6,906 bases of DNA from Chloroflexota bacterium (GTDB taxonomy: Bacteria; Chloroflexota; UBA6077), in NCBI GenBank assembly GCA_021788565.1, contig JAJYKO010000289.1, positions 1-6,906 of the forward strand, written 5' to 3'. The notes beneath the pieces are model-generated. The model made no database searches, had not been told where the DNA came from, and saw nothing but the letters and a program-made list of their open reading frames with translations. Numbering within the stretch: the stretch's first letter is position 1; each line of letters opens with the position of its first letter. Made by a program: the position numbers and the translations under genes. Positions 1 through 6,592 of the stretch are shown one piece after another.

Positions 1-915
1 GCCTGGGAGCAGCTGCTGCAGCCACCGACCATGGTCCGGGAGCGGCTGGACCTTCTTCACTCCATGAGCTACGTGCAGCCGCTTCTCTGTCCCGCCAGGT
101 CGGTGGTCACGATGTTGGACCTCACCTTCATGCGGATGCCCGAGAGCTTCAACAGGTGGAACCGGCTTTACCTCTCCACCATGTCCACCCTTTCGGCTCG
201 CCGCTCCGACCACATCATCGCCATTTCCGAGAGCACTCGCCAGGACGTCATTCGCTTCCTTCGAGTGCCACCCGAGAAGGTCGAGGTCATTTACTGTGGA
301 GTGGACGCCCCGTTCAGGCCTATCGAGGATGCCGCGGCCCTTGCCCGCTTTCGTGAGGAGCGGGGAGTGCCGGAGCGATTCGTCCTCTACCTGGGTACCC
401 TGGAGCCCAGGAAGAACGTGGAGCGGCTGATCGAGGCGTACGCACAGCTCAAGCGCGCCGGGGAGATCCCCCACAAGCTGGTGCTCGGTGGGGCCAGAGG
501 CTGGCTGTACGATCGCATCTTCGCCCGGGTTCGCGAGCTTAGTCTGGAAGAAGACGTTCTCTTCACCAGCTACATCCCCTACGATGAGCTTCCGCTGTGG
601 TATAATTGCGCCGATATCTTCATCTACCCTTCTTTGTACGAGGGTTTCGGGCTCCCACCGCTGGAGGCGATGGCATGCGGCACCCCGGTTGTGACGTCGT
701 CGAGCTCATCGCTACCTGAAGTCGTGGGCACATCTGCGATGACAGTGGATCCCCTGAACGTGGATGCTATAGCCTCTGCCATTGCCAGGATTCTTAACGA
801 ACCTTCCTTGCGCGAACGACTGAAAGCCGAAGGCCCCCTCCGTGCGGCACGGTTCTCGTGGAACGACGCCGCCACACTGACTCTGAAGACTTATCGCCGC
901 GTTCTGAATGCGTGA
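1..915 (+). CDS. GT4-family glycosyltransferase, 5'-truncated by window edge
   Basis: This is a retaining GT-B glycosyltransferase of the GT4 family, a cytoplasmic enzyme that moves a sugar from a nucleotide-sugar to a growing lipid-linked glycan. The frame is open from base 1, and residues before the first ATG (position 31) already match the family (LDLLHS, then VVTMLDLTF), so the true start lies upstream. The visible 304 residues cover the end of the N-terminal Rossmann domain and all of the C-terminal one. In fragment numbering the EX7E nucleotide-sugar motif is E214-GFGLPPL-E222, preceded by LYLGTLEPRKN, the usual loop that binds the donor phosphates. AMACGTPVVTSSSSSLPEV follows, typical of mannosyl- and rhamnosyl-transferase relatives. 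It ends in TGA, 7 nt before the next gene, and so is probably co-transcribed with it. Family assignment is firm; sugar and linkage cannot be read from sequence. Confidence 0.93.
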   Translation, partial: AWEQLLQPPTMVRERLDLLHSMSYVQPLLCPARSVVTMLDLTFMRMPESFNRWNRLYLSTMSTLSARRSDHIIAISESTRQDVIRFLRVPPEKVEVIYCGVDAPFRPIEDAAALARFREERGVPERFVLYLGTLEPRKNVERLIEAYAQLKRAGEIPHKLVLGGARGWLYDRIFARVRELSLEEDVLFTSYIPYDELPLWYNCADIFIYPSLYEGFGLPPLEAMACGTPVVTSSSSSLPEVVGTSAMTVDPLNVDAIASAIARILNEPSLRERLKAEGPLRAARFSWNDAATLTLKTYRRVLNA

Positions 916-922
916 CTGAGTA

Positions 923-2410
923 GTGAAACTGGCCGAGAAGAGCAAGTTAGAGAGAGCCTCGTTCGTGCCCGGCAAGCAACGGCACAGGAGCGAGCGGCTT
1001 CTCATCTCCTTCCTCGAAGTCACCAGGCCGGCGGGCGACCTGCTCGCGTTGAACCTGGCCTTCCTCGCGGCCTACTTTCTCCGCTACATCGTGCAGGTCG
1101 GCGGGGAGGTGCCCGGCGAGTTCTACGTCCCGTATCAGGACTACGTGCCGGTTGAGGTTGCCATGACGGCCATCATGATGGTCACCTACGCGCTCAAGGG
1201 CACCTATCGCCTCCCCAAGGGGTCGTCCTGGCTCACCGAGGCCTCGTCTATACTGAGCTCTACTAGCATCGGTGTGATGGTGCTCTTCGCAGCTGTTTCC
1301 ATGTTCCGATATCCGGCTTCTTCTCGCCTCCTCTTTATCTATCTCTGGCTGCTGGCCGTGGTTCTGGTCAGCGGAGTTCGCCTTCTTCATAGGTTGGAGA
1401 CGATCGCTCTGCGGAAGCGCGGAGTTGGCATCGAGCGAATTCTGGTGGTGGGCGGCGGCAACGTCCTCGGCCGTCGCATCATGCACAGCATCGCCACCGA
1501 GCGCAGCCTGGTGGCTCAGGTTATCGGGTTTGTCGATCTCGATCCGTGCGATGACTTTGGTCGCTTCCGCTACCTCGGTTCCGTGACTGACGTGCCATTG
1601 ATAGTGGAAGAGCAGCTTGTCGATACTATCGTCATAGCGCTTCCGGCCGCTTCCCACGATCAGGTGCTCGGGATAATGGACCACTGCCAGCGCCGGGGAG
1701 TGAAGTTCAGGGTGGTTCCGGACCTCTATCAGATGAGGCTGCACCGAGTGGATGCCGACACGATCAACGGCATACCCCTTATCGCGGTCAGCGAGTCGCG
1801 GATCCGGGGCTGGAACCTGCTGTTGAAGCGGCTGATGGACGTGAGCCTGGCAGTCCTGACCCTGACCATGCTATCTCCCGTCCTCGGTCTGATCGCCATG
1901 GCCATTAAGCTGGACTCTGAAGGCCCTGTGCTCTTTCGCCAGACTCGCACCGGCAAGGATGGCCATCCATTCACCCTGTATAAGTACCGGTCCATGAAGC
2001 AGGACGCAGAAAAGGATCTGCCGCTGCTGTGGGAACATAACGAGGTGACTGGGCCTATCTTCAAGATCCGCGATGACCCTCGCATGACTCGAGTCGGCAA
2101 GTGGATCCGTCGCGCCAGCCTGGACGAGCTGCCTCAACTCGTCAACGTGGTCAAGGGCGAGATGAGTCTGGTGGGGCCCAGACCTCCCCTTCCCAGGGAG
2201 GTGGATAAGTACGAGGACTGGCACCTAAAGCGGCTGGATGCGCCGCCAGGCATCACCGGGCTCTGGCAGGTGAGCGGCCGGAGCGAGATACCGTTCGACG
2301 AGATGGTGATGCTTGACATATACTACATTGAAAACTGGTCCCTCGGCCTGGACCTCACCATTCTTTTGCGCACTATCCCAGCTGTCCTCACTGGCGGAGG
2401 AGCATTCTGA
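923..2410 (+). CDS. Polyprenyl-phosphate hexose-1-phosphate transferase (WbaP/CpsE-type initiating enzyme)
   Basis: This 495-aa integral membrane enzyme transfers a hexose-1-phosphate from a nucleotide-sugar to undecaprenyl phosphate, the first step of repeat-unit assembly. The N-terminal half has about four hydrophobic helices (roughly residues 34-54, 73-90, 108-130 and 134-155). A Rossmann-like domain with the glycine-rich turn G177-GGNVLG-183 follows. The catalytic domain begins near K302-RLMD-306 with a hydrophobic re-entrant helix. It holds SLDELPQL (399-406), whose D401-E402 matches the Asp-Glu dyad known from this family, then GEMSLVGPRPP (412-422) and ITGLWQVSGR (444-453). Length and domain order fit the long polyPHPT family. 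The start is GTG at 923, since an in-frame TGA at 917 rules out anything earlier. Its ribosome binding site is weak. GTG at 965, behind a GAGAGAG tract (950-956), is an alternative start. The stop overlaps the next gene's start. The sugar is unknown, with glucose or galactose usual. Confidence 0.95.
   Translation: MKLAEKSKLERASFVPGKQRHRSERLLISFLEVTRPAGDLLALNLAFLAAYFLRYIVQVGGEVPGEFYVPYQDYVPVEVAMTAIMMVTYALKGTYRLPKGSSWLTEASSILSSTSIGVMVLFAAVSMFRYPASSRLLFIYLWLLAVVLVSGVRLLHRLETIALRKRGVGIERILVVGGGNVLGRRIMHSIATERSLVAQVIGFVDLDPCDDFGRFRYLGSVTDVPLIVEEQLVDTIVIALPAASHDQVLGIMDHCQRRGVKFRVVPDLYQMRLHRVDADTINGIPLIAVSESRIRGWNLLLKRLMDVSLAVLTLTMLSPVLGLIAMAIKLDSEGPVLFRQTRTGKDGHPFTLYKYRSMKQDAEKDLPLLWEHNEVTGPIFKIRDDPRMTRVGKWIRRASLDELPQLVNVVKGEMSLVGPRPPLPREVDKYEDWHLKRLDAPPGITGLWQVSGRSEIPFDEMVMLDIYYIENWSLGLDLTILLRTIPAVLTGGGAF
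2396..2402 (+). promoter_or_regulatory. Ribosome binding site that fixes a CTG start
   Basis: GGAGGAG sits at the 3' end of the preceding gene. Its GGAGG core ends 6 nt before CTG at 2407, ideal Shine-Dalgarno spacing. There is no in-frame ATG, GTG or TTG between here and 2464, yet the conserved N-terminus of the next protein begins at 2410. The site therefore supports initiation at CTG 2407, or less likely at ATT 2404, which would have only a 3-nt spacer. Confidence 0.75.
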
Positions 2411-3534
2411 GACTTGCGATAATCCACGACTATCTCAATCAGTACGGCGGGGCAGAGCGCGTCTTGGAGAAACTCCATGAGCTTTTCCCGGACGCGCCGA
2501 TCTTCACGTCGATTTATGACCCGCCGACCATGCCTCCCGAGTACCGGAAGTGGGACATCCGTACCTCCTTTATGCAACGTCTTCCGGGGGTAATGAGGCA
2601 TCATCAGGCATACCTGCCATTCTACCCGCTCGCCTTCGAGAGCTTCGATCTTACAGGATATGACGTGGTGCTCAGCAACAGTAGCGCGTGGAGTAAAGGG
2701 GTGATTACTTCCCCCGCCACGCTGCACCTGTGCTATTGCCTGACTCCGATGCGCTGGGTCTGGAACTACCGGGAGTACGTGCAACGGGAGCGGTTTGGCC
2801 GGCCAATCCGCCTGGCGCTGCCGGTCGTGATGAACTGGTTGCGGCTGTGGGATCGGGTGACGGCGGACGGGGTCGATCAATTTGCCACCATCTCGCGTAC
2901 CGTGGCCGCCAGGGTCGCCAAGTACTACCGCCGTGAGTCGACCGTGATCTATCCCCCCGTGAACACCACTTCGTTTCAGCCAGCCGATTCCCACGACGAC
3001 TATTTCCTCGTGGTGTCCAGACTGATTCCGTACAAACGGATCGATATCGTTGTGGAGGCTTTCAACAAGCTGGGACTGCCGCTGGTGATCGTGGGAGACG
3101 GTCGGGACAGGAAGGCTCTTCAGGCGAAGGCTCGACCAAACATACGCTTCCTGGGAATGATCCCGGATGCGGAGGTGAAGCGCTACTACTCTCGCTGTCG
3201 TGCATTCGTCTTTCCTGGGGAGGAAGATTTTGGTATCACACCGGTGGAGGCACAGGCCGCGGGCCGTCCGGTTATAGCCTACGCAGGTGGGGGCGCCCTG
3301 GACACCGTAATCGACGGTGTCACCGGCAGGCTCTTTCGGCCCCAGACGGCGGAAGGGTTGGCCGAGGTGGTTGCCTCCTTCGACGACAAGGATTTCGACC
3401 CTTCCGCCATCCGCCGCAACGCGGAGCGGTTCGACACTTCCTCTTTCCAGTATCTGCTGTCGCAGTTCGTCGAACGCCACGTTGCCGGCCATTCCCTCTT
3501 GTCAGGAGTTCCTGTGGAGATGGTGACGCTGTGA
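2407..3534 (+). CDS. GT4 glycosyltransferase, WbaZ-like, with probable CTG start
   Basis: This is a cytoplasmic GT-B retaining glycosyltransferase of 375 aa, likely extending the lipid-linked repeat unit. I place the start at CTG 2407 because the reading (M)RLAIIHDYLNQYGGAERV reproduces the hallmark N-terminus of these enzymes. The first usual start codon, TTG 2464, would delete that acceptor-side strand and glycine loop. In the new numbering the middle has CYCLTPMRWVWNYREYV, a WbaZ-like signature. The donor site has S204-RLIPYKR-211 and the EX7E motif E273-DFGITPV-E281. The C-terminal AGGGALDTVIDGVTG also fits. The CTG start forms a 4-nt CTGA overlap with the upstream stop, so translational coupling is likely; the 3' end makes a matching GTGA overlap with the next gene. 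WbaZ relatives are often mannosyltransferases, but the substrate here is not proven. Confidence 0.93.
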   Translation: MRLAIIHDYLNQYGGAERVLEKLHELFPDAPIFTSIYDPPTMPPEYRKWDIRTSFMQRLPGVMRHHQAYLPFYPLAFESFDLTGYDVVLSNSSAWSKGVITSPATLHLCYCLTPMRWVWNYREYVQRERFGRPIRLALPVVMNWLRLWDRVTADGVDQFATISRTVAARVAKYYRRESTVIYPPVNTTSFQPADSHDDYFLVVSRLIPYKRIDIVVEAFNKLGLPLVIVGDGRDRKALQAKARPNIRFLGMIPDAEVKRYYSRCRAFVFPGEEDFGITPVEAQAAGRPVIAYAGGGALDTVIDGVTGRLFRPQTAEGLAEVVASFDDKDFDPSAIRRNAERFDTSSFQYLLSQFVERHVAGHSLLSGVPVEMVTL

Positions 3535-5081
3535 GAAAGACCGCTCGATCCCGACCGTGGGTGAATCCACTAGTCGCCGTGGTATTGGCCGGCGCTACCA
3601 TCGCATTGCGTATCCCCTTCATGTCCCATTTGCTTTTTGCCTGGGATTCGGCGAACTTCGCGATGGCGCTCAATCAGTACAATGTGGCCTTCCAGCAGCC
3701 GCAGCCTCCGGGCTATCCCCTCTACGTGGCAGTCGCCAAGTTGGTGAGCCTCTGGGTGCTGGACGCTAATGCCAGCTTCGTCTACATAAGTATCGCTGCC
3801 AGCGGGCTCGCCGTGGGGGTCCTCTTCCTGTTGGTCAGCAGGATGTACGACCAGTGGACCGGATTCGTCGCCGCGACTCTTCTGGCCGTGAGCGTCGGTT
3901 TCTGGGGATACGGGGAGGTTGCCTACCCTTACACCTCCCTTGCCCTGTTCGAGATCCTGATGGCGTGGCTGTGCTACCTGATGTGGCAGGGTAACCGGTC
4001 GGTCGCCGTGCTCAGCGGGCTGGTGCTCGGAATCGCCGGTGGGTTTCGGCAGGACGTTCTGGTGTTCATGGGCCTTCTGTGGCTCGTGAGTGTCTGGAGA
4101 ACAGGGCTGCTCAGACTGATCTTCAGTTCCCTGGTGCTCTGCCTGACCGTGGCCGCCTGGCTGTATCCAGCCGTTCAACTTTCGGGTGGATGGGCGGCTT
4201 TCGAGCAGGCTAGCGTCGCCGAGGGCTACCTCTTTCTCCCATCATCGTCCGTCATGTTCCAGGGCGTCGGCGGCGTTCGCCACAACAGCCTGGTGCTGGT
4301 GGACTCCCTCAACCTGATGTTCGGCGCCACCGCTCTGGTCACGCTGTATGGCATCGGCCGTTTTCTCACCTTCAAGGGGATAGCGACCGACCAGAGGCTT
4401 CGTTTCCTGCTTCTGTGGATCTTGCCTCCATCGCTCGTCTATATCTTGATCCACATCGGCGAACCGGGCTATGTCCTCTCCATCGTGCCAGTATTGTGCA
4501 TCGTGACCGCCGTAATCATACGGGACATCCTGCACGACGTGCGATCGACCCTGCTCTTTGTCTCCAGCCAGAGCCGTCGCTTGCAAGGCCTAGCATCGCT
4601 GGCCCGTCCGGGGGGAGTAGCAGTGGCAACGGGCATAGTACTATTGCTGGTGGCCTGGAATGCCAACGCGTTCCTGAGGACCAACGGGCCTGCTCGCCTG
4701 GAAGAGATCCGTGCCATTGACTCGATACTCAGCGGGCAGGTAGAGTACGCGCGTAGTTTGCAGCCTAACTCCGTGGTGGTTCTCGCCAACGCTCGGTTCC
4801 GCCAGTTGCAGTACTACCTGCCGGGCTACAACATCCGGCTGCTGTTCAACGAATTCGTGAGTGACTACACCAACGCCAGGTACGAGTACACGATCCCGGA
4901 CGGGGTGACCAGGGTTTTGATCATGGACGACGGTCCCAAGGGTGCATCGCCCGTGGTGGGTCCAGGAGTTGAGGCGACGCTGGTGCCCTTTGGTAGCGCT
5001 CACCTGTGGCAATTCAGCGTGAAACCCGGGGACGTCATTCAGTACGGCTACAACTACTTCGGCATAAAGGGAAGGAGCTAA
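3531..5081 (+). CDS. Polytopic membrane protein, probable GT-C glycosyltransferase (DUF2723/PMT-like)
   Basis: This 516-aa protein has about ten membrane segments up to roughly residue 385 and a soluble C-terminal tail of about 130 residues. After the first helix comes AWDSANFAMAL with D39, then QPQPPGYPLYV (56-66). An acidic loop follows (GYGEVAYPY, E129), then GFRQD (171-175). This order, an early acidic loop residue, a PPGxPLYV motif and a G-x-R-x-D motif after an intramembrane loop, resembles DUF2723/TMEM260-like and PMT-like GT-C enzymes, which use polyprenyl-phosphate sugars on the outer membrane face. It could therefore decorate the polysaccharide or a protein after flipping. A Wzy-type polymerase is an alternative, but the PPGYP and acidic-loop pattern favours GT-C. 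GTG 3531 overlaps the previous stop by 4 nt, with GGAGATGG upstream as a ribosome site. The gene is real; the activity is inferred. Confidence 0.85.
   Translation: MRKTARSRPWVNPLVAVVLAGATIALRIPFMSHLLFAWDSANFAMALNQYNVAFQQPQPPGYPLYVAVAKLVSLWVLDANASFVYISIAASGLAVGVLFLLVSRMYDQWTGFVAATLLAVSVGFWGYGEVAYPYTSLALFEILMAWLCYLMWQGNRSVAVLSGLVLGIAGGFRQDVLVFMGLLWLVSVWRTGLLRLIFSSLVLCLTVAAWLYPAVQLSGGWAAFEQASVAEGYLFLPSSSVMFQGVGGVRHNSLVLVDSLNLMFGATALVTLYGIGRFLTFKGIATDQRLRFLLLWILPPSLVYILIHIGEPGYVLSIVPVLCIVTAVIIRDILHDVRSTLLFVSSQSRRLQGLASLARPGGVAVATGIVLLLVAWNANAFLRTNGPARLEEIRAIDSILSGQVEYARSLQPNSVVVLANARFRQLQYYLPGYNIRLLFNEFVSDYTNARYEYTIPDGVTRVLIMDDGPKGASPVVGPGVEATLVPFGSAHLWQFSVKPGDVIQYGYNYFGIKGRS
5072..5077 (+). promoter_or_regulatory. 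Ribosome binding site deciding the TTG 5084 start
   Basis: AAGGAG lies in the last codons of the upstream membrane-protein gene and is followed by a 6-nt spacer and TTG at 5084. It selects TTG 5084 over the longer in-frame possibility at 5006, which would overlap the upstream gene by 76 nt and add 26 residues without family similarity. Confidence 0.8.
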
Positions 5082-5083
5082 CC

Positions 5084-5755
5084 TTGGAGCTGCGCGAATA
5101 TTGGGCCATCCTGGCCAGGCGCTGGCAGATAATCGCTGTGGTGACGGCTCTGGTCTTCGTCGCGAGTGCTGCCATGGTCATGCTCGGTCCGACCTCATAT
5201 ATGAGTGAGATCCGGCTCGTCGTTGGAATCAAGCCGGAGCCTCGGCAGGGCGACTACTACATGTACGATGGATACTACACGTGGCTGACCTCCGAGTACA
5301 TGGTGGATGACTTCGGGGAAGTCGTCAGGAGCGGGTCCTTTGCCAATGACGTCTCGGCCACATTGGGGCAGCGAGTGCCCGCGGGAGCGATCAAGCGTGA
5401 TCTGACGGTCACTAGATCGCATCGCGTCCTGACGGTGGACGTCACGACGGACAGCCTAGCCCTGACTCAGGATATCGGCCAGGCGCTCAAGGCCACCTTG
5501 CAGACCAAGGCTCCAAGCTACTTCGCGGAGCTGCAGACCCAGGGTGCGACGGTCCAGGTGATCGACGATCCGGTGCCTCAGCCGGTGATGAACTCCACCC
5601 GGCGGGCTCTTGAGATAGGCCTGAGGACGGTCGTTGGATTGCTGGGGGCCATGGCTCTCGCTTTCCTGCTTCACTATTTGGATCCCACGATGCGCACAGC
5701 CGCCGAGGCCGAGCAGCAGCTCGGCATGCCGGTCCTGGCAGAGATACCGCGTTAG
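5084..5755 (+). CDS. Wzz/CapA-like polysaccharide co-polymerase, first copy
   Basis: This is a 223-aa inner-membrane chain-length/co-polymerase protein of the short kind. It spans the membrane twice, holds a loop outside, and has a cytoplasmic tail that can contact a BY-kinase. Helix 1 is about residues 16-34, directly after the family start ELREYWAILARRW. Helix 2 is about 180-198, followed by HYLDPTMRTAAEAEQQLGMPVLAEIPR, the conserved tail. The loop before helix 2 has VIDDPVPQPVMNS, the proline-containing stretch usual there. An aromatic patch is unusual: six tyrosines between residues 58 and 72. No Walker motif is present, so any kinase activity must come from a partner; a BY-kinase lies two genes on. 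The start is TTG 5084, supported by its ribosome site, by the 2-nt gap after the upstream stop, and by alignment with the second copy (R12-R13-W14 at identical positions). The last two codons and the stop lie in the terminator stem. Confidence 0.9.
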   Translation: MELREYWAILARRWQIIAVVTALVFVASAAMVMLGPTSYMSEIRLVVGIKPEPRQGDYYMYDGYYTWLTSEYMVDDFGEVVRSGSFANDVSATLGQRVPAGAIKRDLTVTRSHRVLTVDVTTDSLALTQDIGQALKATLQTKAPSYFAELQTQGATVQVIDDPVPQPVMNSTRRALEIGLRTVVGLLGAMALAFLLHYLDPTMRTAAEAEQQLGMPVLAEIPR

Positions 5756-5788
5756 CATCGGCGCCTGCGCCGATGCTAACGCGGTTTT
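5746..5788 (+). terminator. Strong intrinsic terminator overlapping the stop codon
   Basis: Bases 5746-5764 and 5767-5785 are perfect reverse complements: 18 GC-rich pairs plus a closing A-T. Because a 2-nt loop cannot form, the effective loop is CCTG (5764-5767). TTTT (5785-5788) follows, then CATTT. This is a textbook Rho-independent terminator. The left arm contains the codons for Pro and Arg and the TAG stop (5753-5755), so the final ribosome would cover part of the stem. It closes the glycosyltransferase block inside the polysaccharide locus and could act as an attenuator rather than a full stop. The reverse orientation lacks a T tract of similar quality. Confidence 0.9.
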
Positions 5789-5791
5789 CAT

Positions 5792-5820
5792 TTGACAGTC
5801 GTGACACCCCTGACTATAGT
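5792..5820 (+). promoter_or_regulatory. Near-consensus sigma-70-type promoter for the second wzz-like gene
   Basis: A perfect -35 hexamer TTGACA (5792-5797) is separated by exactly 17 nt from TATAGT (5815-5820), five of six matches to the -10 consensus. Transcription would begin near 5827, giving a leader of about 22 nt before GTG 5849. The -35 lies 4 nt after the T run of the terminator, so the two elements form a compact boundary. TGAC recurs at 5793, 5802 and 5811, a 9-nt period across the promoter, which may be chance or part of a regulator site. Confidence 0.82.
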
Positions 5821-5838
5821 GCGCGGCGTTGACAATAC

Positions 5839-5842
5839 GGAG
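5839..5842 (+). promoter_or_regulatory. Ribosome binding site deciding the GTG 5849 start
   Basis: GGAG followed by AA lies 6 nt before GTG 5849. It selects this start over the in-frame TTG at 5792 and the GTGs at 5801 and 5819, all of which fall inside the promoter and upstream of the expected transcript start. Confidence 0.78.
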
Positions 5843-5848
5843 AAAGCA

Positions 5849-6505
5849 GTGCAGCTAAAGGACTACCTTTCGGCAATATCCAGGCGGTGGTGGATCGTCG
5901 TTCTTGTGATCGTTTCCGCCACCGTATGCAGTTTCGTCTTTTCCAAGCTCCAGACGCCTGTCTATCGATCTACTGTGATCTTCATGAACACCTCGCGCCT
6001 GGACTGGGGCACCACCATGACGGTGCAGGTCCTCCTCCAGCAGCAGGACGAGGAGCTTCACACCCTATCCCTGGCCTCGAAGGTGAATGACCGAATGCAG
6101 CTGGATCTGTCGCCGCAACAGATCCTCAGCATGATCAAGACGAAGACGTACAACGATTCCATAAGCGTTCAGCTCGACGTCGAGGACGCGAACCCTGACC
6201 GCGCCCGCAAGATAGCGCTGGGCTACGGAGAGGTCTTCCAGGAACAGAAGGCCGCGGAGTATGCCCAGGTGGCTCCAGAGAACCGAGTTCTGGTGACCAT
6301 GCTCGAGGATCCCAGCATGGGCATCCTGATTCGGCCCAACACCAAGATGAACACCGCGGCTGGCGCGATCCTGGGGCTGATTCTCGGACTGGCTATCGTG
6401 GTGGCGCTTGAGTATCTCGACGACAGTATCAGAACCCCCGAGGATGTGGCTCGGTATCTCGACGTACCCATCCTCGGGCTGATCCCGACCGTGCCGAGCA
6501 AGTAA
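5849..6505 (+). CDS. Wzz/CapA-like polysaccharide co-polymerase, second copy
   Basis: This 218-aa protein has the same architecture as the first copy. It begins QLKDYLSAISRRWW; helix 1 is about residues 15-31; an extracytoplasmic loop of roughly 135 residues follows; helix 2 is about 169-187. The cytoplasmic tail is EYLDDSIRTPEDVARYLDVPILGLIP, the most conserved part of Wzz/CapA proteins and the part that activates BY-kinases in known systems. The loop between the helices shows little visible similarity to the first copy, so this is an old divergence rather than a recent duplication. I start at GTG 5849 because of its ribosome site, because residues 1-14 then align with the other copy without gaps, and because longer versions would translate the promoter. 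It has its own promoter and sits 98 nt before the kinase gene, so it is probably the kinase's main partner. Confidence 0.92.
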   Translation: MQLKDYLSAISRRWWIVVLVIVSATVCSFVFSKLQTPVYRSTVIFMNTSRLDWGTTMTVQVLLQQQDEELHTLSLASKVNDRMQLDLSPQQILSMIKTKTYNDSISVQLDVEDANPDRARKIALGYGEVFQEQKAAEYAQVAPENRVLVTMLEDPSMGILIRPNTKMNTAAGAILGLILGLAIVVALEYLDDSIRTPEDVARYLDVPILGLIPTVPSK

Positions 6506-6506
6506 C

Positions 6507-6534
6507 GAGTTCTGAGTTCTGGGTTCTGAGTTCT
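6507..6534 (+). repeat. Four tandem heptads, GRGTTCT
   Basis: Starting one base after the stop codon there are four back-to-back 7-mers: GAGTTCT, GAGTTCT, GGGTTCT and GAGTTCT. The run ends in GGGCG. It is non-coding and resembles short heptanucleotide repeats that vary by slippage or are scattered through some bacterial genomes; the window shows only this copy and its inverted partner. Confidence 0.85.
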
Positions 6535-6587
6535 GGGCGTGTGAAGATCGCCCGAACCCTGGCGCTCAGAACTCAGCACTCAGAACT
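6515..6587 (+). repeat. 25-bp imperfect inverted repeat built from the heptads
   Basis: Arm 6515-6539 and arm 6563-6587 match as inverted repeats at 22 of 25 positions. In RNA two of the three differences become G-U pairs, leaving one U-C mismatch, so a long stem with a 23-nt loop (6540-6562) should form. The downstream arm reads, on the opposite strand, as AGTTCTG, AGTGCTG, AGTTCTG and AGCG. No T tract follows, so it is not a standard terminator. It sits 5 nt before the kinase ribosome site without covering it. It could be a small mobile repeat, an mRNA stabiliser, or an element that sets the ratio of kinase to co-polymerase. Confidence 0.8.
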
Positions 6588-6592
6588 GACAC

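Noticed and set aside
31..33. ATG 31 as the start of the first glycosyltransferase
   Set aside because: The frame is open back to base 1, family-like residues precede this ATG, and starting here would remove most of the N-terminal domain.
601..606. Exact TATAAT hexamer inside the first glycosyltransferase gene
   Set aside because: It encodes part of the conserved WYNCAD segment and has no recognisable -35 element at 16-18 nt upstream.
947..1744. Minus-strand open frame of 265 codons opposite the phosphotransferase N-terminal half
   Set aside because: Shadow of a real membrane-protein gene; its translation is hydrophilic and low in complexity, with no recognisable motif or ribosome site.
2323..3492. 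Long open frame on the minus strand (389 codons) opposite the second GT4 gene
   Set aside because: The plus strand encodes a clear GT4 enzyme with all motifs; the antisense translation is rich in His, Arg and Gln with no domain pattern, as expected of a high-GC shadow frame.
5006..5083. Upstream extension of the first wzz-like gene to the ATG/GTG-like start at 5006
   Set aside because: It would overlap the membrane-protein gene by 76 nt, adds basic residues not seen in the family, and ignores the well-placed AAGGAG before TTG 5084.
5829..5834. Second TTGACA hexamer downstream of the main promoter
   Set aside because: No reasonable -10 lies at 16-18 nt spacing; the candidate bases (CAGCTA and shifts) fall in the coding start of the next gene and match poorly.
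6507..6587. CRISPR array in the heptad-rich intergenic region
   Set aside because: Units are 7 nt with no spacers, and the second set is inverted; there are no cas genes.
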